NCBI GenBank assembly: GCA_903832005.1
Contig: CAIKZO010000070.1
Location: 1 to 64,000, forward strand
Source: Enhydrobacter aerosaccus
GTDB taxonomy: Bacteria; Pseudomonadota; Alphaproteobacteria; Reyranellales; Reyranellaceae
Reading direction: 5' to 3'
DNA length: 64,000 nucleotides
Below the pieces are notes generated by a model. The model was not told where the DNA came from. It did not search any database and saw only the letters and a list, made by a program, of their open reading frames with translations. Positions 54,954-64,000 of the stretch are shown one piece after another (the stretch's first letter is position 1; every line of letters begins with the position of its first letter). The position numbers were made by a program, and so were the translations under genes.

Positions 54954-56012
54954 ATGACCAACGTCCTCGAACTCTCCGGCGTGCAGAAGCGATACGACGC
55001 GGTGGTTGCCGTCGATGCGCTCGACCTCAGCCTGCGCAGCGGTGAATTCCTCACCCTGCTCGGCCCCTCGGGCTCCGGCAAGACGACGACGCTGATGATG
55101 GTCGCGGGCCTGCAGCAGCCGGATGCCGGCACGATCACGCTGAACGGTGCCTCCGTGGCAAAGCTGCCGCCCTATCGGCGCGACATCGGCATGGTGTTTC
55201 AGCATTATGCGCTGTTTCCGCATATGACCGTCCGGCGCAACGTCGCCTTCCCGCTCGAAATGCGCGGCGTGAGCAAGACGGAGGCGCTTCGCCTGGTCGA
55301 CGAGGCCTTGCAACTGGTCGGGCTTCCCGATCACGGTGACCGGTTGCCGAAGCAGTTGTCAGGCGGCCAGCAGCAGCGGGTCGCGCTGGCCCGCGCGATG
55401 GTCTATCGCCCGGCACTGCTCCTCATGGACGAGCCGCTGGGCGCCCTCGATCGCAAGCTGCGCGAGCAGCTGCAGCTCGAGATCAAGCGCGTGCACCAGG
55501 AGCGCGGCATCTCGGTGCTCTATGTCACGCACGACCAGGAAGAAGCGCTCACCATGAGCGACCGCATCGCCGTCTTCAACCAGGGGCGCATCGAGCAGAT
55601 CGGTTCTCCGGAAGAACTCTACGACCGGCCGGCCACACGTTTCGTGGCGGGCTTCATCGGCGACACGAACTTCCTGTCCGGCAAGGTTCTCGCCGTGTCG
55701 GATGGCAGGTGCGAGATCGAGACACCCGCCGGCCGGTTGCAGGCGAGGGCAACCCAAGGTCTCCTCGTCGGCGCCTCGGCATCCGTCGCCGTGCGGCCCG
55801 AGCGAGTCGTGCCGGCCGCTTCGGCTGCCCTACGCGGCACGATCACCGACGTGATCTTCCTCGGCACGTCACGCAAGTACGTGGTGCGGCTCAAGGACGG
55901 GACCGAATGCGTCGTGCTGCGCCCCGCCAACGAAGCTGCCCTCGGAGCGCGCGGCAGCGAGGTCGAGCTCGGCTGGGCCCCCGCCCACGCCACCGCCTTC
56001 CGGGACGGTTAG
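54954..56012 (+). CDS. ABC transporter ATP-binding protein, PotA-like
   Basis: A 352-residue ATPase of the Pot family. It has Walker [10 protein letters not shown] (37-45), Q-loop [14 protein letters not shown], signature [14 protein letters not shown], Walker [13 protein letters not shown] and the H-loop [11 protein letters not shown]. The C-terminal TOBE domain begins near residue 240. A GTG at 54942 that overlaps the PotC-like stop would add four residues and may be the true coupled start. Its stop overlaps that of the convergent htpG. Confidence 0.92.
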   Translation: MTNVLELSGVQKRYDAVVAVDALDLSLRSGEFLTLLGPSGSGKTTTLMMVAGLQQPDAGTITLNGASVAKLPPYRRDIGMVFQHYALFPHMTVRRNVAFPLEMRGVSKTEALRLVDEALQLVGLPDHGDRLPKQLSGGQQQRVALARAMVYRPALLLMDEPLGALDRKLREQLQLEIKRVHQERGISVLYVTHDQEEALTMSDRIAVFNQGRIEQIGSPEELYDRPATRFVAGFIGDTNFLSGKVLAVSDGRCEIETPAGRLQARATQGLLVGASASVAVRPERVVPAASAALRGTITDVIFLGTSRKYVVRLKDGTECVVLRPANEAALGARGSEVELGWAPAHATAFRDG

Positions 56013-57895
56013 CGCAGTCCGCGCAGCACGAACGTGTTCATCCGCTTGGCGAAGCCCGCCGGATCGGCCGGCACTTCGCCATCCAGGATATGCGCCTGGT
56101 CCAGCAACAGGCCCGCGAGATCCTTCATCTCTTCTTCCCGGCCGCCCTGCTGGGCGCTGCCCAGCGCGCGCACCAGCTCGTGCGTCATGTTGAGCTCGAG
56201 GATCGGCTTGGGACCGGCACCGCGGCTCTGGCGCGCCAGCAGACGCTCGAGTTCGCGGTCGCGGCCCTGGGCATTGGCCACGAGGCACGAGGCGCTCTCG
56301 GTCAGCCGCTGCGAGGCGCGGACATCGGATACCTGGTCGCCCAGCGTGTCCTTCACCCCCTTGAGGACGGCGGCCTCGTCCTCCGACGCGGGTTTGTCGG
56401 CCGCATCGTCCTTGTTCAGGAGCGGCACCAGCCCGAAGTCGATGTCGCCCTGGCTCAGCGACTTCAGCGGCTTGCCGTCGAAATCCTGCGGCATCGTCGT
56501 CCAGAAGGCGTCGATCGGATCGGTCAGCAGTAGTACCTCGATGCCGCGCGCCCGAGCGGCCTCGAGCTTGGGATTGGATTTCAGCCGCTCGACGCTCTCG
56601 CCCGCCAGGTAATAGATCTCCGTCTGGTTGGACTTGAAGTCGGTCACATACTCCTTGAGCGAGCGCAGCTCCTCGCCCGCCGTCGCCGTCGTCGAGAAAC
56701 GCGCCAGCGCCAGGATCTGGCCGCGGCGCTCGTGATCCTCGTACAGGCCTTCCTTCAGCACCGGACCGAAAGCCTTCCAGACCTTGGCATAGGTCTCGGG
56801 TTCCTTGGCGGCCGAGCTCTCCAGCTCACCGATCACGCGCGTGGTCAGGCCATTGCGGATCTGCACCACCTGCGGATTGTTCTGCAGCATCTCGCGCGAC
56901 AGGTTGAGCGGCAGGTCCTCGCTGTCGACGACGCCGCGCACGAAGCGCAGGTAGGTCGGCAGCAGGTCGGCATCGTCGGTGATGAAGACGCGGCGGACGT
57001 AGAGCTTTACCCGCCCCTTGCGCGCGGTGTCGCCCATGTCGAACGGTGCCGTCGACGGTACGAACAGCAGCACCGCATAGGACTGCCGGCCCTCGACCTT
57101 GTAGTGCAGGGTGAGCGCGGGATCGTCAAAAGCCATGGCGATCGAGCGATAGGCCTGGGTGTAGTCCTCGGGCTTAAGCTCCGACTTCGAGCGCTGCCAC
57201 AGCGCGCTGGCCGAGTTGATCTGGCGCGCCTCGCCCTTGTCATCGACCAACTCGATCGGGAACAGGATGTTGTCCGAATAGGTGCGGACGATCCGCTCGA
57301 TCTCGTAGGTCTGCAGGTACTTGACCGCGTCCTCCTTGAGATGGAGCACGATCTCGGTGCCGCGCGGCACCCTCTTGGCCTGCTCTTCGCTGGCCGGTGC
57401 CATCTCGAAGCCCGCACCGCCCGTCGAGGTCCACACCCAGGCTTCGGAGGATCCGGCGCGGCGGCTGGTCACCTCGATCCGGTCGGCGACCATGAAGGCG
57501 GCATAAAAGCCCACGCCGAACTTGCCGATCAGGCCCAGCCCTTCCTTCGCATCCTTGATGCCCTGCAGGAAGGCCTTGGTGCCGGATCGCGCGACCGTGC
57601 CGAGATTGTCGATCAGCTCCTGCCGGTCCATGCCGATGCCGGTGTCGGCAATCGTCAGCGTCTTGGCCTCGGCGTTCGGCATGATGCGGATGGCGAGCTT
57701 CTCTTCACCGGCCAGTAGCTCCGGCTTGGAGATCGCCTCGTAGCGCACCTTGTCGAGCGCGTCCGACGCGTTGGAGGCCAGTTCCCGCAGGAACACGTCG
57801 GTCTCCGAATAGACCGAGTGCACCATCAGGTTCAGCAGTTCGGCGACTTCCGCCTGGAACTGGTGCGTCTGCGCGTTGCCGGAAGCCTCGGTCAT
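56009..57895 (-). CDS. htpG: Chaperone protein HtpG (Hsp90)
   Basis: A 628-residue bacterial Hsp90, an ATP-dependent chaperone. GHKL ATP-binding motifs are [16 protein letters not shown] (N42 and D46 region), DTGIGMD (84-90) and [16 protein letters not shown] (about 123-138). The middle-domain Arg lies in [10 protein letters not shown]. The usual C-terminal dimerisation domain follows. Length is normal and the gene is monocistronic. It is a housekeeping stress gene and gives no clue to the neighbouring operons. No clear heat-shock promoter was identified. Confidence 0.97.
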   Translation of the reverse strand: MTEASGNAQTHQFQAEVAELLNLMVHSVYSETDVFLRELASNASDALDKVRYEAISKPELLAGEEKLAIRIMPNAEAKTLTIADTGIGMDRQELIDNLGTVARSGTKAFLQGIKDAKEGLGLIGKFGVGFYAAFMVADRIEVTSRRAGSSEAWVWTSTGGAGFEMAPASEEQAKRVPRGTEIVLHLKEDAVKYLQTYEIERIVRTYSDNILFPIELVDDKGEARQINSASALWQRSKSELKPEDYTQAYRSIAMAFDDPALTLHYKVEGRQSYAVLLFVPSTAPFDMGDTARKGRVKLYVRRVFITDDADLLPTYLRFVRGVVDSEDLPLNLSREMLQNNPQVVQIRNGLTTRVIGELESSAAKEPETYAKVWKAFGPVLKEGLYEDHERRGQILALARFSTTATAGEELRSLKEYVTDFKSNQTEIYYLAGESVERLKSNPKLEAARARGIEVLLLTDPIDAFWTTMPQDFDGKPLKSLSQGDIDFGLVPLLNKDDAADKPASEDEAAVLKGVKDTLGDQVSDVRASQRLTESASCLVANAQGRDRELERLLARQSRGAGPKPILELNMTHELVRALGSAQQGGREEEMKDLAGLLLDQAHILDGEVPADPAGFAKRMNTFVLRGLR

Positions 57896-57964
57896 TCTTG
57901 CCGCCCGTGTGTTTTGGATCAGGTCGGCGAGGCATATAGGAAATGAGGCCGGATGGACAAGGCC

Positions 57965-59422
57965 TCAGGCGGTTAAAGCAAACCGCCCCAGGAACGCCTC
58001 GATATCGCTCGCTTGGTCGAAGCTCCACAGCGCCTGCAGCAGGCCATCGACCTCTACGGCCGGCCAGCGGCCAGCGACGTTGCTGCGGAACTTGGCGCTC
58101 ATACCCTCGCGGCTCATCGGCAGGCCGGGGAAGCCCGGCATATTGTCGACCTGGCGCGTGACGGTGCTGCCGTCGGTCAGGGTCGCGGTGAGGCGCGTCG
58201 GCGGGGCATTGCCCTTGAACTTGGAGAACTCCGATTCAGGCTTCACCGTGATCTTCTGCATCAGCGCCAGGATCTTCGGATCGTGCAGCTTCTCGGGCGC
58301 ATAGCTGGCGTTACTGATGTCGCCATCGACCATGGCGCGCGCCGTGAGGTACGGCAGGCTGTGATCGGCGGTGTCGCGGTTCTTGGGCGTCCACTTCTCG
58401 GGGTCGCGACCGGCCTGTTCGTAGCCGCGCGGGGTGGCGCCGATCTGCAGGGCCGTGATCTTGTCGACGCTGCCGATCGCCTTGGCCATCTCGAGGCCGG
58501 CCACGATCGCGGTCTGGGAATAGACCACGGCCGGATAGGCCTTCACGCCGCAATCGTGGATGCGGAAGCGCACGTCGCGCTTGCCGAAGTCGGCGACGTT
58601 GATGTCGGCCTTCGGCGCCACCAGCTCGAAGAAGCCCTTGCGTCCCTCGAAGATCGGCGCGGGCCCCGTCAGGCCGGCGCGCGCCAGCTGGGTCACGAAC
58701 ACGGCGTTGCGCTCGGCTTCGGAGTCTGAGAGGCCCTTCCAGTCGGAGTTGGTTTGCGTCCGCGTCTGGCCCATCGGGATATGGTCGTTGAGCGCCAGAT
58801 TGACCGCCTGCACCAGGCGCTCGCGCGGCAGCTTCATCAGCTTGCCCGTGGCCAGCGCCACGGCAGGCAGGCTGAAGATCGTCGGGTCCCAGTTGTGGCC
58901 CAGCGCATCGATCTTATCGATCAGACGGCAGTTGATCTCGTAGGCCAGCACGATCGCGGTGATCGCATCGGCGGCACTCGCCTTCTCCGCTTCCGCAACC
59001 GCCAGGCAGGCGCCGATATGGTCGCTCGGATGGACAGCGCCGAAGACCGGCGAGGCGTAGGCGTCGTTCAGGTCGTAGTAACGGATCGCCGCGCCGTTCG
59101 CGAAGCTCGCCAGGTCGGGCATCGTACGACGGTGCGTGCCGAGCACCGTCGACGGTCCGTCTTTGGACGCCAGGGCCAGGTCGCGACAGATGCGCACCGG
59201 CGGTTCATCGAAGGCCGCGATCGCGCAGGCGAAGGAGTCGACGATGTGCGACTTCACCCTCTCGACAGTCGCCGCGTCGAGATCCTGGAAGCTCAGCGTG
59301 TCGGCATACTCGGCCAGCCGCTCGGCGAGAGGCCGGATAGGCTCAGCCCGCGCAATGAAGGGAGCCGGCATGACGGCGGCACCTGCAGCCAGGGCCAGAA
59401 CCTTGCGACGTGCCAGCTTCAT
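57965..59422 (-). CDS. MmgE/PrpD family protein with Tat signal
   Basis: A 485-residue MmgE/PrpD protein preceded by an apparent twin-arginine leader: ARRKVLALAAGAAVMPAPF, cleavage near ARA. Family blocks follow: HIVDSFACAIAAFDEPP, NGAAIRYYDLNDAY, HPSDHIGACLAVAEAEKA and VKAYPAVVYSQTAIVAGLEM. Known members work in the cytoplasm, so export is unusual. It is the most downstream gene of a minus-strand cluster with a Bug-type binding protein, a hydrolase, a two-cupin protein, an IclR regulator and an SDR. An organic-acid isomerisation or dehydration is likely, but the substrate is unknown. Confidence 0.87.
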   Translation of the reverse strand: MKLARRKVLALAAGAAVMPAPFIARAEPIRPLAERLAEYADTLSFQDLDAATVERVKSHIVDSFACAIAAFDEPPVRICRDLALASKDGPSTVLGTHRRTMPDLASFANGAAIRYYDLNDAYASPVFGAVHPSDHIGACLAVAEAEKASAADAITAIVLAYEINCRLIDKIDALGHNWDPTIFSLPAVALATGKLMKLPRERLVQAVNLALNDHIPMGQTRTQTNSDWKGLSDSEAERNAVFVTQLARAGLTGPAPIFEGRKGFFELVAPKADINVADFGKRDVRFRIHDCGVKAYPAVVYSQTAIVAGLEMAKAIGSVDKITALQIGATPRGYEQAGRDPEKWTPKNRDTADHSLPYLTARAMVDGDISNASYAPEKLHDPKILALMQKITVKPESEFSKFKGNAPPTRLTATLTDGSTVTRQVDNMPGFPGLPMSREGMSAKFRSNVAGRWPAVEVDGLLQALWSFDQASDIEAFLGRFALTA

Positions 59423-59437
59423 TGCGCTTCCCTCTCG

Positions 59438-60403
59438 TCAGTCGAGGCTGGCTCCCGTGCGTTTCACGATCGGTCCCAGGCGCTCGAGGTCGGTGGCCAG
59501 GATCCTGGCCAGTTCATCGGGCGTACAGGCCGCCGGCTCCGCGCCCAGTGCCACGATACGCTGCTTTATATCAGCCGACGCGAGTATGGGCTGCAGTGCA
59601 GCGTTCAATTGCGAAACGACGTCGGCCGGCGTGCCCGCGGGCGCGAACATGCCGTGCCAACCCGACGCCACCTCGACGCCCTTGATGCCGTGCTCGGCCA
59701 AGGTCTCGATCTGCGGAAGCGCCGGCAGCCGGTTGGGACCGATCACCGCCAGCGCCTTCAGCCGTCCGGCCTGGATGTGGCTCATGGTCGTGGCCGAATC
59801 GAACATGAAGTCGATCTGGCCTGCGAGGAGATCGTTCACCGCCGGCGCCAGCCCCTTGTAGGGCACGTGGTTGGTCTCGACGCCCGCCACCGTGTTGAAC
59901 AGCTCGGTGGCGATCTGGATCAGGCTGCCGCTGCCCGCCGAGCCGTAGTTCAGTGTTTTCGGCTTGGCCTTGGCCAGCGCCACGAAGGCCTCGACCGTAT
60001 CGACGCCGAGCTTGGGATTCACGACCAGGATGAAGTTGGTGCGCGCCGTCAGCGAGACCGGGGCAAAGCTCTTCACCGGATCGAACGGCAGCTCCTTGTA
60101 GAGGAACGGATTGAGGTTGAGCGTGCTGCCGCCGGTGACCATCAAGGTGTAGCCGTCGGCCGGAGCGCGCGCGACCGCGGCGGCCGCGATGTTGCCGTTG
60201 GCGCCGGGCTTGTTCTCGTTGATCACGGGCTGGCCGGTCTTCTGCGACAGCGCCTCGCCGATCGAGCGCGCGATCGTGTCGATCGAGCCGCCGGCCGACA
60301 CCGTCACCACGATATGGATCGGCTTGGTGGGATAGGCCCCTTGCGCAAGCGCGCGGCCGGCCGCGAGGACAACGGGCAAGGCGAACAGGGTACGGCGCTT
60401 CAT
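59438..60403 (-). CDS. Bug-family tripartite tricarboxylate transporter binding protein
   Basis: A 321-residue periplasmic receptor of the TctC/Bug family, which captures carboxylates or aromatic acids. The Sec-type leader is MKRRTLFALPVVLAAGRALA. The signature YPTKPIHIVVTVSAGGSID with NKPGANGNIAAAAVARAPAD is diagnostic, as is the C-terminal VASGWHGMFAPAGTPADVV. No tctA/tctB membrane genes are adjacent. Orphan Bug receptors are common and often share transporters or signal to regulators. An upstream in-frame ATG at 60415 overlaps the hydrolase gene and is less likely as the start. Confidence 0.93.
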   Translation of the reverse strand: MKRRTLFALPVVLAAGRALAQGAYPTKPIHIVVTVSAGGSIDTIARSIGEALSQKTGQPVINENKPGANGNIAAAAVARAPADGYTLMVTGGSTLNLNPFLYKELPFDPVKSFAPVSLTARTNFILVVNPKLGVDTVEAFVALAKAKPKTLNYGSAGSGSLIQIATELFNTVAGVETNHVPYKGLAPAVNDLLAGQIDFMFDSATTMSHIQAGRLKALAVIGPNRLPALPQIETLAEHGIKGVEVASGWHGMFAPAGTPADVVSQLNAALQPILASADIKQRIVALGAEPAACTPDELARILATDLERLGPIVKRTGASLD

Positions 60404-60411
60404 GGCAGGTC

Positions 60412-61200
60412 TCACTTTACGCTGGCGATGAACTTGGACAGGGCTTCATTGAAGATCGCGGGCTTCTCGAGATAGACCGCGTGGCCTGCGCCCGGGACGA
60501 CGACGACCGGCGCCTGCGGACGCACGGCGGCGATCTCGACGTTGCGGGCGGGCGGCGTGATCACGTCGGCGTCGCCGTAGAGGAATTGCACCGGCATCTC
60601 CGCCGGCAGGCGGGCGATGTCGGCCTTGACGTCACCCGACGCCAGCATGCGCGCGGCCTGGGCATAACCATCGGACCGAACAGCTGCCATCGTGTCGACA
60701 ACCCTCCGGATCATGGCCGGCGTCGCCTCGGGCCCGAGCAGGCGCGGCCCGCGCTTCTCGGCCATCTCGCGTGGGCCGAGCGTGGCAACGTCGCCGATGC
60801 GTTGCGCCAACTGCTTCTCGCGGTCGGCCGCTGGCAGCTTGGCATGGCCGCCGGCCACGCTGGCCAGGGTCAACGACAGGATGCGCGCCGGACGATCGGC
60901 CGCGAACGAGGCGGCCATCAGCGCGCCCAGCGAATGGCCGACGAGATGGCACGACACGATGCCCTGCGCGTCGAGGAAATCCGCAAGCGCTGCGGCATAG
61001 TCGGCCGCAACCGGCGCCTCCATCGGCAGCGCCGTCGAGTCGCCATATCCCGGCGCATCCCAGGCAACGACGCGCAGGTTCTTCGACAAGCCAGCAAGCT
61101 GGTCGTCGAAGGCGCGCGCCGCCGAGCCGATACCGTGCAGCAGGACGAGCGCTGGACGATTAGAAATCCCGGCGCCCGCCTCTCGATGGCTGATGCTCAT
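60412..61200 (-). CDS. Alpha/beta hydrolase
   Basis: A 262-residue hydrolase with a standard triad: Ser in VGHSLGALMAASF, Asp in YGDADVITPP and His in GAGHAVYLEKP. The oxyanion strand is LVLLHGIGSAARAFDDQL. It resembles 3-oxoadipate enol-lactonase and C-C bond hydrolases of aromatic degradation, which would suit the cupin and SDR neighbours, but that is inference. It overlaps the cupin gene upstream by 4 bases. Confidence 0.9.
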   Translation of the reverse strand: MSISHREAGAGISNRPALVLLHGIGSAARAFDDQLAGLSKNLRVVAWDAPGYGDSTALPMEAPVAADYAAALADFLDAQGIVSCHLVGHSLGALMAASFAADRPARILSLTLASVAGGHAKLPAADREKQLAQRIGDVATLGPREMAEKRGPRLLGPEATPAMIRRVVDTMAAVRSDGYAQAARMLASGDVKADIARLPAEMPVQFLYGDADVITPPARNVEIAAVRPQAPVVVVPGAGHAVYLEKPAIFNEALSKFIASVK

Positions 61201-62147
61201 GCCGCTTCGAACGTCACGGTCTCGGGCTGGCCGGTGCCGACGGCCATGGTGAAGACCGCATCGACGACGCCGTCGTTACGGAAGTAGTGCGGACGGCCTG
61301 CCGGATTGAACAACAGGTCGCGCGGTCCGAGCTGGCGCTCGACGGTCTCGCCGTCCTGTTCCCAGCCCGCGGTGATCGTGCCTTCGAGCACGAAGAACGT
61401 GTCCTCGACATCGCGCACGAAGGGACGCACGGCGACGCCCTTGGGCAGGTGGATCATGTCCATGCGATAGCCGACGGCGGGCGCGCCACCCTCACCCACG
61501 TACGGCAGGCGCGCAAAGCCCGCCTTCTCCCAGATCGGCTTGCGGTCGCGATAGCGCACCACGTGCTTGCCCAGTTCCTGATGGCGACGGTCGGTGCTCT
61601 CCGGCGAGAACAGGTGGATCTTCTCCGCTCCGCCCGCACCGAAGCGGCGCGACAGTTCGAGTTCCTTGTCCTTGGGATGGCAGACATGGACCGGCATGTC
61701 GGGCGTGCCGCTGCCGACCGTGATCTGCATCAGCACCGGCTCGACGCCGTCGTTGCGGAAGCCATGCGGGCGGCCGCTCTTGTTCAGCAGCAGGTCCTTC
61801 GGTCCAAGCTTCACCTCGACCACCTCATCGCCCCACACCGTGCCAACCGTCAGCACGCCCTGCAGGATGAAGAAGTGCTCGACGACTTCGTGCGCGTGAC
61901 TGGCGGCGAACTTGCCGACCGGCTGGTTGACCAGGCTGAAGGTGAAGTGCTGCGCCTTCAGGGTCGAGGGATCGCTGACCTTGGGCGAGCCACCGGCGCC
62001 GACATAGCGGAGCTGGGCGCGGCTGAGATCGGGGAACGGACGCGAGGCGGGAAAGGCGTCCCAGTCGAACGTCTTCTCGGTGAAGAGGCCCATATGGGCG
62101 CGCATATCGTCGGCAAGCGAGCTCGACTTGATCAGATTGTCCGGCAT
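61197..62147 (-). CDS. Two-cupin-domain protein
   Basis: A 316-residue bicupin. The first cupin (about 70-145) has a plausible metal site, HAHEVVEHFFILQG, with a further His in GRPHGFRNDG. The second (about 225-300) has the same fold, VRDVEDTFFVLEG and GRPHYFRNDG, but has lost the first His pair. Both halves share the KDLLLN/RDLLFN and GRPH-x-FRND segments, which shows internal duplication. It may be a dioxygenase, an isomerase or a non-enzymatic binder. It lies 30 bases downstream of the IclR regulator gene. Confidence 0.85.
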   Translation of the reverse strand: MPDNLIKSSSLADDMRAHMGLFTEKTFDWDAFPASRPFPDLSRAQLRYVGAGGSPKVSDPSTLKAQHFTFSLVNQPVGKFAASHAHEVVEHFFILQGVLTVGTVWGDEVVEVKLGPKDLLLNKSGRPHGFRNDGVEPVLMQITVGSGTPDMPVHVCHPKDKELELSRRFGAGGAEKIHLFSPESTDRRHQELGKHVVRYRDRKPIWEKAGFARLPYVGEGGAPAVGYRMDMIHLPKGVAVRPFVRDVEDTFFVLEGTITAGWEQDGETVERQLGPRDLLFNPAGRPHYFRNDGVVDAVFTMAVGTGQPETVTFEAA

Positions 62148-62177
62148 GTCACTTCCTCCTTCTAGAGAAACTCGAAA

Positions 62178-62969
62178 TCAACTCTTGCGCGCGAGCCAGC
62201 GCGAGATCTCGCTGGCTGCGTTCAGAACGGCATCCTTGAGCGCGCCATGCATCGCCTGCTCGTCGATATGGGCATTGACGGCGGTGACGTTGATCGCCGC
62301 CGCGACTTTTCCGGTGCCGTCGCGCACCGGAGCGGCGATGGCGCTGACGCCCGCCTCGAAGAAGGCCTGGCTCACGGCGTAGCCGCGCGCGCGGTCCTGG
62401 GCGAGCAGCGCCTTCAGGGCCTTGAGCGACACCGGCGTCTGCGGCGTGAAGCGCACGAGCGGCTCCTTGCCGAACAGCGCGGCCAGTTCCTTGTCATCCA
62501 TCTCGAAGATGGTCATGCGGCCCATGATCGTGGCATGGGCGGGAAAGCGCGTGCCGATGTTGACGCTGCTGGCGATCGTGCTGCGCGCGGGAAACCGCGC
62601 GACATAGACGATCTCGCGCTTGTCGCGGATCGCCATGTGCGAGGAGAGCCCAGTCTCGTCGCGCAGCCGCTGCAGGATGGGCTGCGCCACCTCGACCATG
62701 TCGAGCGAGGCGAGATACTCGAAGCCGCCGCGCAGCAGCGCCGGTCCCAGGGTGAAATGCCGCTTGTCCTCGTCACAGCGCACGTAATCCATCGACTGCA
62801 GGGTCTGCAGCAGGCGGAACACTTTCGTACGCGGTAGCGATAGCGCTTTCGCGATCTCCGGCGCGGTGAAGCTGCGGTTCTCGCCGCCGAACAGCGACAG
62901 GATGCCGAGCCCCTGCGCCAGCGCCGGCACGATGTACCTGTTCTCGGAGGGTGCGGCGGTGTCGGTCAT
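62178..62969 (-). CDS. IclR-family transcriptional regulator
   Basis: A 263-residue regulator. The winged-helix DNA-binding domain covers about 10-70 (ALAQGLGILSLFGGENRSFT, EIAKALSLPRTKVFRLLQTL). The IclR ligand-binding domain follows from about 80 (LRDETGLSSHMAIRDKREIV; GYAVSQAFFEAGVSAIAAPV). IclR proteins control catabolic operons in response to small organic acids. Co-orientation with the downstream cupin, hydrolase, Bug and PrpD genes suggests it regulates them, perhaps with autoregulation. Confidence 0.93.
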   Translation of the reverse strand: MTDTAAPSENRYIVPALAQGLGILSLFGGENRSFTAPEIAKALSLPRTKVFRLLQTLQSMDYVRCDEDKRHFTLGPALLRGGFEYLASLDMVEVAQPILQRLRDETGLSSHMAIRDKREIVYVARFPARSTIASSVNIGTRFPAHATIMGRMTIFEMDDKELAALFGKEPLVRFTPQTPVSLKALKALLAQDRARGYAVSQAFFEAGVSAIAAPVRDGTGKVAAAINVTAVNAHIDEQAMHGALKDAVLNAASEISRWLARKS

Positions 62970-62970
62970 G

Positions 62971-63732
62971 TCAGTTGAACACGAAGCCGCCGTTGACGGG
63001 CAGCAGCTGGCCGGTGACGAAGCCCGCGCCCTGCCCCAACAGGAACACGACCGCGCCTGTCACGTCGTCAGGATGCTGCAGCCGCTGCATGGCGCGGCCG
63101 GTGACATAGTGCTGCCGGCGCTCCTCGGGCACGTACTCGGTCGCCTCGACCTCCACCAGGCCGGGCGCGATGGCGTTCACGGCGATCTTGTCCGGTCCCA
63201 GCTCGCGCGCCAGCGAGCGCGTCATCGAGATCACGGCGCCTTTGCTCCCGACGTAATGCAGCAGGCGCGGCGCGCCCCACAAGGCGGTGTCCGAGGCGAT
63301 GTTGACGATGCGACCACCGACCGTGGAGCGGCGCAGCAGCGGCGCCATCGCCTTGGTCATCAGCCAGGTCCCGCGCACGTTGACGGCCATGACCTTGTCC
63401 CAGGTCTCGATGTCGATCTCCTCGAAGGTTTTGCCGCCGATGCCGGTGGCGATCGCGCCGTTGTTCACGAGACCATCGATCGCGCCACACTCGGCCGAAA
63501 TCTTGGCGGCAAACGCCTCGATCGACTTCGGGTCACCGAGATCGACAGAAGCGAACATGGCCTTCGCGCCGAGCTTTGCCGCAGTCGCCTCGCCCCACTC
63601 TCTATTGATGTCGGCGACAACGATCATGGCCGCTCCGGCCGCCGCACAGGCCTCAGCGAAGGCGCGGCCGAGGCCGCGGCCGGCGCCGGTGATCACGATG
63701 GTGCGGCCCTCCAGATTCATGGCGAGGCTCAT
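62971..63732 (-). CDS. Short-chain dehydrogenase/reductase
   Basis: A 253-residue classical SDR. It has the cofactor motif TGAGRGLGRAF, NNGAIATG after strand 4, the catalytic Ser in NIASDTALWG and YVGSKGA for the Tyr-Lys pair. It ends with the usual GQLLPVNGGFVFN. The start at 63732 overlaps the stop of the permease gene (ATGA); an inner ATG at 63720 is also possible. It lies one base from the IclR gene, so it belongs to the same transcript. The substrate is unknown. Confidence 0.92.
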   Translation of the reverse strand: MSLAMNLEGRTIVITGAGRGLGRAFAEACAAAGAAMIVVADINREWGEATAAKLGAKAMFASVDLGDPKSIEAFAAKISAECGAIDGLVNNGAIATGIGGKTFEEIDIETWDKVMAVNVRGTWLMTKAMAPLLRRSTVGGRIVNIASDTALWGAPRLLHYVGSKGAVISMTRSLARELGPDKIAVNAIAPGLVEVEATEYVPEERRQHYVTGRAMQRLQHPDDVTGAVVFLLGQGAGFVTGQLLPVNGGFVFN

Positions 63733-64000
63733 GTGGCGAGCCGGGCGCGCGCCGGCAGGTAATGCAGCACGCGCCCCTCGATGGCGACGACGATGCCGTA
63801 GAGCGCGATGCCAATGAGAGTGAGCATGATGATGGTGACGAAGACCGCCGCTGTGTCGCCCGCGCCCTCGGCAAAGGCCAGCATGTAGCCGAGACCGATG
63901 TTGCCGCCGACCAGCTCGCCCACCAGCACGCCGATCACCGCGAGGGTGGCGGCGATGCGCAGGCCCGCGAACAGCGGCGGCAGGGCCGCCGGAAACTCGA
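63729..64000 (-). CDS. ABC transporter permease, TauC/SsuC-like (N-terminus outside window)
   Basis: Only the last 90 or so residues are visible. They read EFPAALPPLFAGLRIAATLA, then IGVLVGELVGGNIGLGYML and two hydrophobic helices ending in RVLHYLPARARLAT. The P-x-I/L-F-AGLRIA segment is the coupling region of nitrate/sulfonate/taurine-type permeases (BPD_transp_1). The stop overlaps the SDR start. Binding protein and ATPase genes are expected beyond the right edge. Confidence 0.88.
   Translation of the reverse strand, partial: EFPAALPPLFAGLRIAATLAVIGVLVGELVGGNIGLGYMLAFAEGAGDTAAVFVTIIMLTLIGIALYGIVVAIEGRVLHYLPARARLAT

Overview
The window is GC-rich, gene-dense DNA, most likely from a soil or water alphaproteobacterium of the Rhodospirillales/Rhizobiales type. 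The reasons are its long runs of genes joined by 4-base ATGA/GTGA overlaps, many ABC and TTT-type solute-binding proteins, twin-arginine leaders, TauD and LLM-type oxygenases, two MmgE/PrpD proteins, and 48-residue TPR repeats of a kind I associate with bradyrhizobia-like genomes. The taxonomic call is inference. No rRNA, tRNA, CRISPR array, integrase or IS transposase was recognised.

Region 1 (1-7197, all genes on the minus strand) looks accessory. It holds an NLR-like TIR-NACHT-TPR protein that runs off the window. A 67-residue fragment of a DUF4062 domain is coupled to it by a GTGA overlap. Next come rsgA and a small conserved-looking gene, bracketed by two copies of a two-part intergenic repeat. 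Last is an 885-residue protein combining a PfkB-like fold, an AAA+ ATPase and two tandem RyR modules. This is the best candidate for an undescribed conflict or signalling system.

Region 2 (7434-28453) is catabolic and transport DNA. It contains an NtaA-type flavin monooxygenase with a PfkB kinase and a BtpA/SgcQ protein, and an orphan peptide-binding protein divergent from an LDH2-type dehydrogenase. Two TauD-type dioxygenases flank a complete five-gene Dpp/Opp-like ABC transporter. A long minus-strand run follows: an alpha/beta-fold protein, a 2-hydroxyacid dehydrogenase, an unknown protein, two MFS carriers, a TPR protein and a PhnD-like binding protein. A frameshifted small exported peptide gene with its own terminator lies at 14.1-14.3 kb.

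Region 3 (28543-44854) is a seven-gene operon for alpha-glucan and trehalose: glgE, treS-maltokinase, glgB, glgX, treZ, malQ, treY. TreY and TreZ release trehalose from glucan. TreS isomerises trehalose to maltose, the fused kinase makes maltose-1-phosphate, and GlgE and GlgB build it back into branched glucan. GlgX and MalQ trim and recycle chains. All catalytic Asp/Glu pairs are present.

Region 4 (45086-64000) returns to uptake and catabolism. It has a dicarboxylate symporter, an MmgE/PrpD protein and an intergenic candidate small RNA with a promoter and a perfect 9-bp terminator stem. YghU, a dienelactone-hydrolase-like enzyme and a small protein follow, then a Tat-exported aldo/keto reductase leading an operon with an LLM monooxygenase and a Pot-type ABC importer. 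htpG comes next. The final minus-strand cluster holds a Tat-exported PrpD, a Bug-type binding protein, a hydrolase, a two-cupin protein, an IclR regulator, an SDR and a truncated TauC/SsuC-like permease.
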